DNA from: Deltaproteobacteria bacterium CG_4_8_14_3_um_filter_43_13
GTDB taxonomy: Bacteria; Desulfobacterota; UBA8473
Direction: 5' to 3'
NCBI GenBank assembly: GCA_002782605.1
Contig: PFIF01000261.1
Location: 805-6,854, forward strand
Length of the DNA stretch: 6,050 bases
Of the stretch, positions 5,987 to 6,050 are shown piece after piece. The notes beneath the pieces are model-generated. The model was not told the origin of the DNA, did no database searches, and saw nothing but the letters and a program-made list of their open reading frames with translations. The translations under genes and the position numbers were made by a program. Positions within the stretch are counted from its first letter, which is position 1, and every line of letters begins with the position of its first letter.

Positions 5987-6013
5987 ATATAAAGCTTGGA
6001 GCATTTTTGCCAA
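5984..6013 (-). promoter_or_regulatory. Candidate sigma70-type promoter for the pgpH-ybeY-sirtuin-greA cluster
   Basis: On the minus strand TTGGCA (6013-6008, five of six to consensus) is followed after 18 bases by TATAAC (5989-5984, five of six); TATATA with a 16-base spacer is an alternative reading. Transcription would begin near 5977, inside the palindrome, leaving a leader of about 110 bases that contains the left heptamer arm of element C. Only consensus matching supports it. Confidence 0.4.
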
Positions 6014-6050
6014 CTGTTAACTGCAAACCATAAACTGTGAACGGATACCC

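Larger units (their letters stand above)
5895..6043. repeat. Repeat element C: inverted heptamer arms around a palindrome
   Basis: A left leader has three units, CAGACAC, CAGACTT and CAGACTT (5895-5915). The left arm has five units, AACCGTT, CACGGTT, CTCAGTT, TACCGTT and CACGGTT (5922-5956). The right arm has five, GCCAACT, GTTAACT, GCAAACC, ATAAACT and GTGAACG (6009-6043). Reverse-complementing the left arm and phasing both on AAC gives five aligned heptamers per arm, all beginning AAC. ACCGTTCACGGTT occurs twice, 21 bases apart. The arms flank a near-perfect palindrome. It occupies the region upstream of the PgpH-type gene, and the right arm may continue beyond the window. Confidence 0.75.

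Overview
This is a bacterial chromosome window, moderately AT-rich, with five recognisable protein-coding units and an unusual number of short periodic repeats. The gene set is a c-di-AMP phosphodiesterase of the PgpH type next to YbeY, a small methylmalonyl-CoA-mutase-type B12-binding protein, a sirtuin, GreA and an ArsA/Get3-type ATPase. It suits an anaerobic, environmental Gram-negative lineage such as Desulfobacterota (old Deltaproteobacteria) or a neighbouring phylum. That placement is an inference from gene content and repeat style; no rRNA gene is present to settle it.

Layout: positions 2-1051 (+) hold the 3' part of an ArsA-family ATPase whose start lies upstream of the window. Positions 1052-1253, between convergent genes, hold repeat element A. 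The rest is a minus-strand cluster, read from right to left. An upstream repeat region carries a candidate promoter (5868-6050, element C). It is followed by a PgpH-like 7TM-HD protein (5867-3435), then YbeY fused in frame to a B12-binding domain (3532-2654), then repeat element B (2536-2656), then a sirtuin (2512-1721), then GreA (1724-1254). PgpH and YbeY overlap by 98 nt, and sirtuin and GreA overlap by ATGA, so the genes look co-transcribed. The PgpH-YbeY pair is a widely conserved neighbourhood. Signalling (c-di-AMP), rRNA maturation, acyl-CoA rearrangement, NAD-dependent deacylation and transcript-cleavage rescue are thus placed in one probable transcription unit.

The most interesting layer is the repeats. 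Every intergenic gap longer than a few bases, and two places inside reading frames, carry arrays with a period of 7 nt (8 nt in element B). Three of these loci are built as inverted arms. Elements A and B share a 12-bp terminal sequence, TAACTGCTCAGG, although their internal repeat units differ. One array sits in frame inside the ArsA ATPase and adds a roughly 30-residue loop. Another lies exactly at the YbeY/B12-domain junction and appears to have welded two complete genes into one reading frame. This looks like a dispersed family of short, modular, possibly mobile elements that tolerates, or even creates, coding sequence.
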